Shown here piece by piece: positions 5,806 through 6,295 of a DNA stretch of 6,295 nucleotides (its first letter is position 1; every line of letters starts with the position of its first letter). The notes below the pieces were generated by a model. It had not been told where the DNA came from. It did not search any database and saw only the letters and a list, made by a program, of their open reading frames with translations. Origin of the DNA: JAPLGZ01 sp038318235 (GTDB lineage: Bacteria > Chloroflexota > Anaerolineae > Caldilineales > Caldilineaceae); assembly GCA_038318235.1 (NCBI GenBank), contig JBBQBY010000406.1:1-6295 (forward strand), read 5' to 3'. The translations under genes were made by a program, and so were the position numbers.

Positions 5806-6295
5806 TTAACCACCGTTGATCGCCAATTTGGTGACGCCGCGTTGATAAAAGAGTGTCAACAACCCTGCCAGCACGGCCAGCCATATGAGTTGCCCCAGCA
5901 CCACCTCACTAAAACGCAGCAAGCTCGGTTCGACAAACAGGCGGGCCGGGCCATAAAGTGTGTACGCGAACGGTGTCGCTTTGGCAATTGTTTGCAGCCA
6001 GCCTGGATAGAAATCCAACGGGATCAACAAACCGCCCAAGATAAAGAGAATTTTCTGATAAATCCATTCAAAAGCGCGCACTTCTTCCGTGACAAAGGCC
6101 GCCAGGCCAATCATGGCGGTGATGCAAAAGTCAAGCAGCCAGGCCAGTACGACCGTGACAAAAACCAATGGCCAGCCTTGCGGACTTGGCGGCGGCCCGA
6201 TCATCAACCAGACCACCGCACCGCCCACGATCGTGTTGGCAATAATCCGCAACACACTGTCACCCAACCCAACGCTACACTGGTAGAGCAAGAAG
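5806..6295 (-). CDS. ABC-2 family permease, first membrane subunit (COG4587-like), 5' end missing
   Basis: The frame is open to the right edge (a Phe codon precedes the first visible Leu), so the true start lies outside. About 162 residues of an expected 260 or so are present. Hydrophobic stretches occur in the visible part at about residues 15-32, 43-68, 81-94 and 128-148. The segment GGLLIPLDFYPGWLQ followed by a PFAY motif, and the C-terminus ending RGVTKLAINGG, match the general pattern of ABC-2 type permeases of the COG4587 group, partners of COG3694 permeases. The stop is TAA at 5808-5806. The second permease starts 118 nt downstream, beyond a palindromic repeat. It should form the membrane half of an exporter with that protein and an ATPase gene off the right side. 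The family assignment is from recognition of pattern, not a search. Confidence 0.8.
   Translation of the reverse strand, partial: FLLYQCSVGLGDSVLRIIANTIVGGAVVWLMIGPPPSPQGWPLVFVTVVLAWLLDFCITAMIGLAAFVTEEVRAFEWIYQKILFILGGLLIPLDFYPGWLQTIAKATPFAYTLYGPARLFVEPSLLRFSEVVLGQLIWLAVLAGLLTLFYQRGVTKLAINGG

Overview
The window is bacterial, with roughly balanced base composition, and every protein gene I can support lies on the minus strand, so it reads from high to low coordinates. All the large genes are membrane export components. The gene content (tandem half-size ABC exporters next to a pair of ABC-2 permeases of the COG4587/COG3694 type) and the many palindromic intergenic repeats would fit a Chloroflexota-like genome. 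That placement is an impression, not a demonstration.

Right part (6295 to about 4825): the 3' end of an ABC-2 permease gene, cut by the window edge, is followed by a complete second ABC-2 permease. An 87-bp palindromic repeat lies between them. Their ATPase is expected beyond the right edge. A long perfect palindrome follows the second stop codon.

Middle gap (4252-4892): this 641-bp stretch is far from empty. It holds (i) a 163-bp MITE-like element with 16-bp terminal inverted repeats and an abutting 9-bp target duplication, inserted into the edge of the palindrome; (ii) a good sigma70-like promoter; (iii) a 23-residue leader ORF with a strong Shine-Dalgarno sequence; and (iv) two successive intrinsic terminators upstream of the exporter genes. 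This is the layout of a transcription-attenuation leader.

Left part (4251 to 1): three half-size ABC exporter genes in tandem, here called C (2482-4251), B (618-2406) and A (1-471, cut by the left edge). C keeps the catalytic Walker B glutamate but has an altered signature (LSAGE). B has a canonical LSGGQ but aspartate in place of that glutamate. These are complementary halves of an asymmetric heterodimeric exporter with one consensus and one degenerate ATP site. B carries a one-base insertion near 1668 that splits it into two frames, either a sequence error or a real lesion. A closely resembles the start of C. Hairpin-forming repeats occupy both junctions, C/B and B/A.

Working model: two neighbouring export systems, an ABC-2 transporter and a heterodimeric drug- or lipid-type exporter. 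The second has its own promoter and an attenuator that may sense translation of a leader peptide, comparable in layout to the Bacillus bmrB-bmrCD system. Substrates cannot be read from the sequence.
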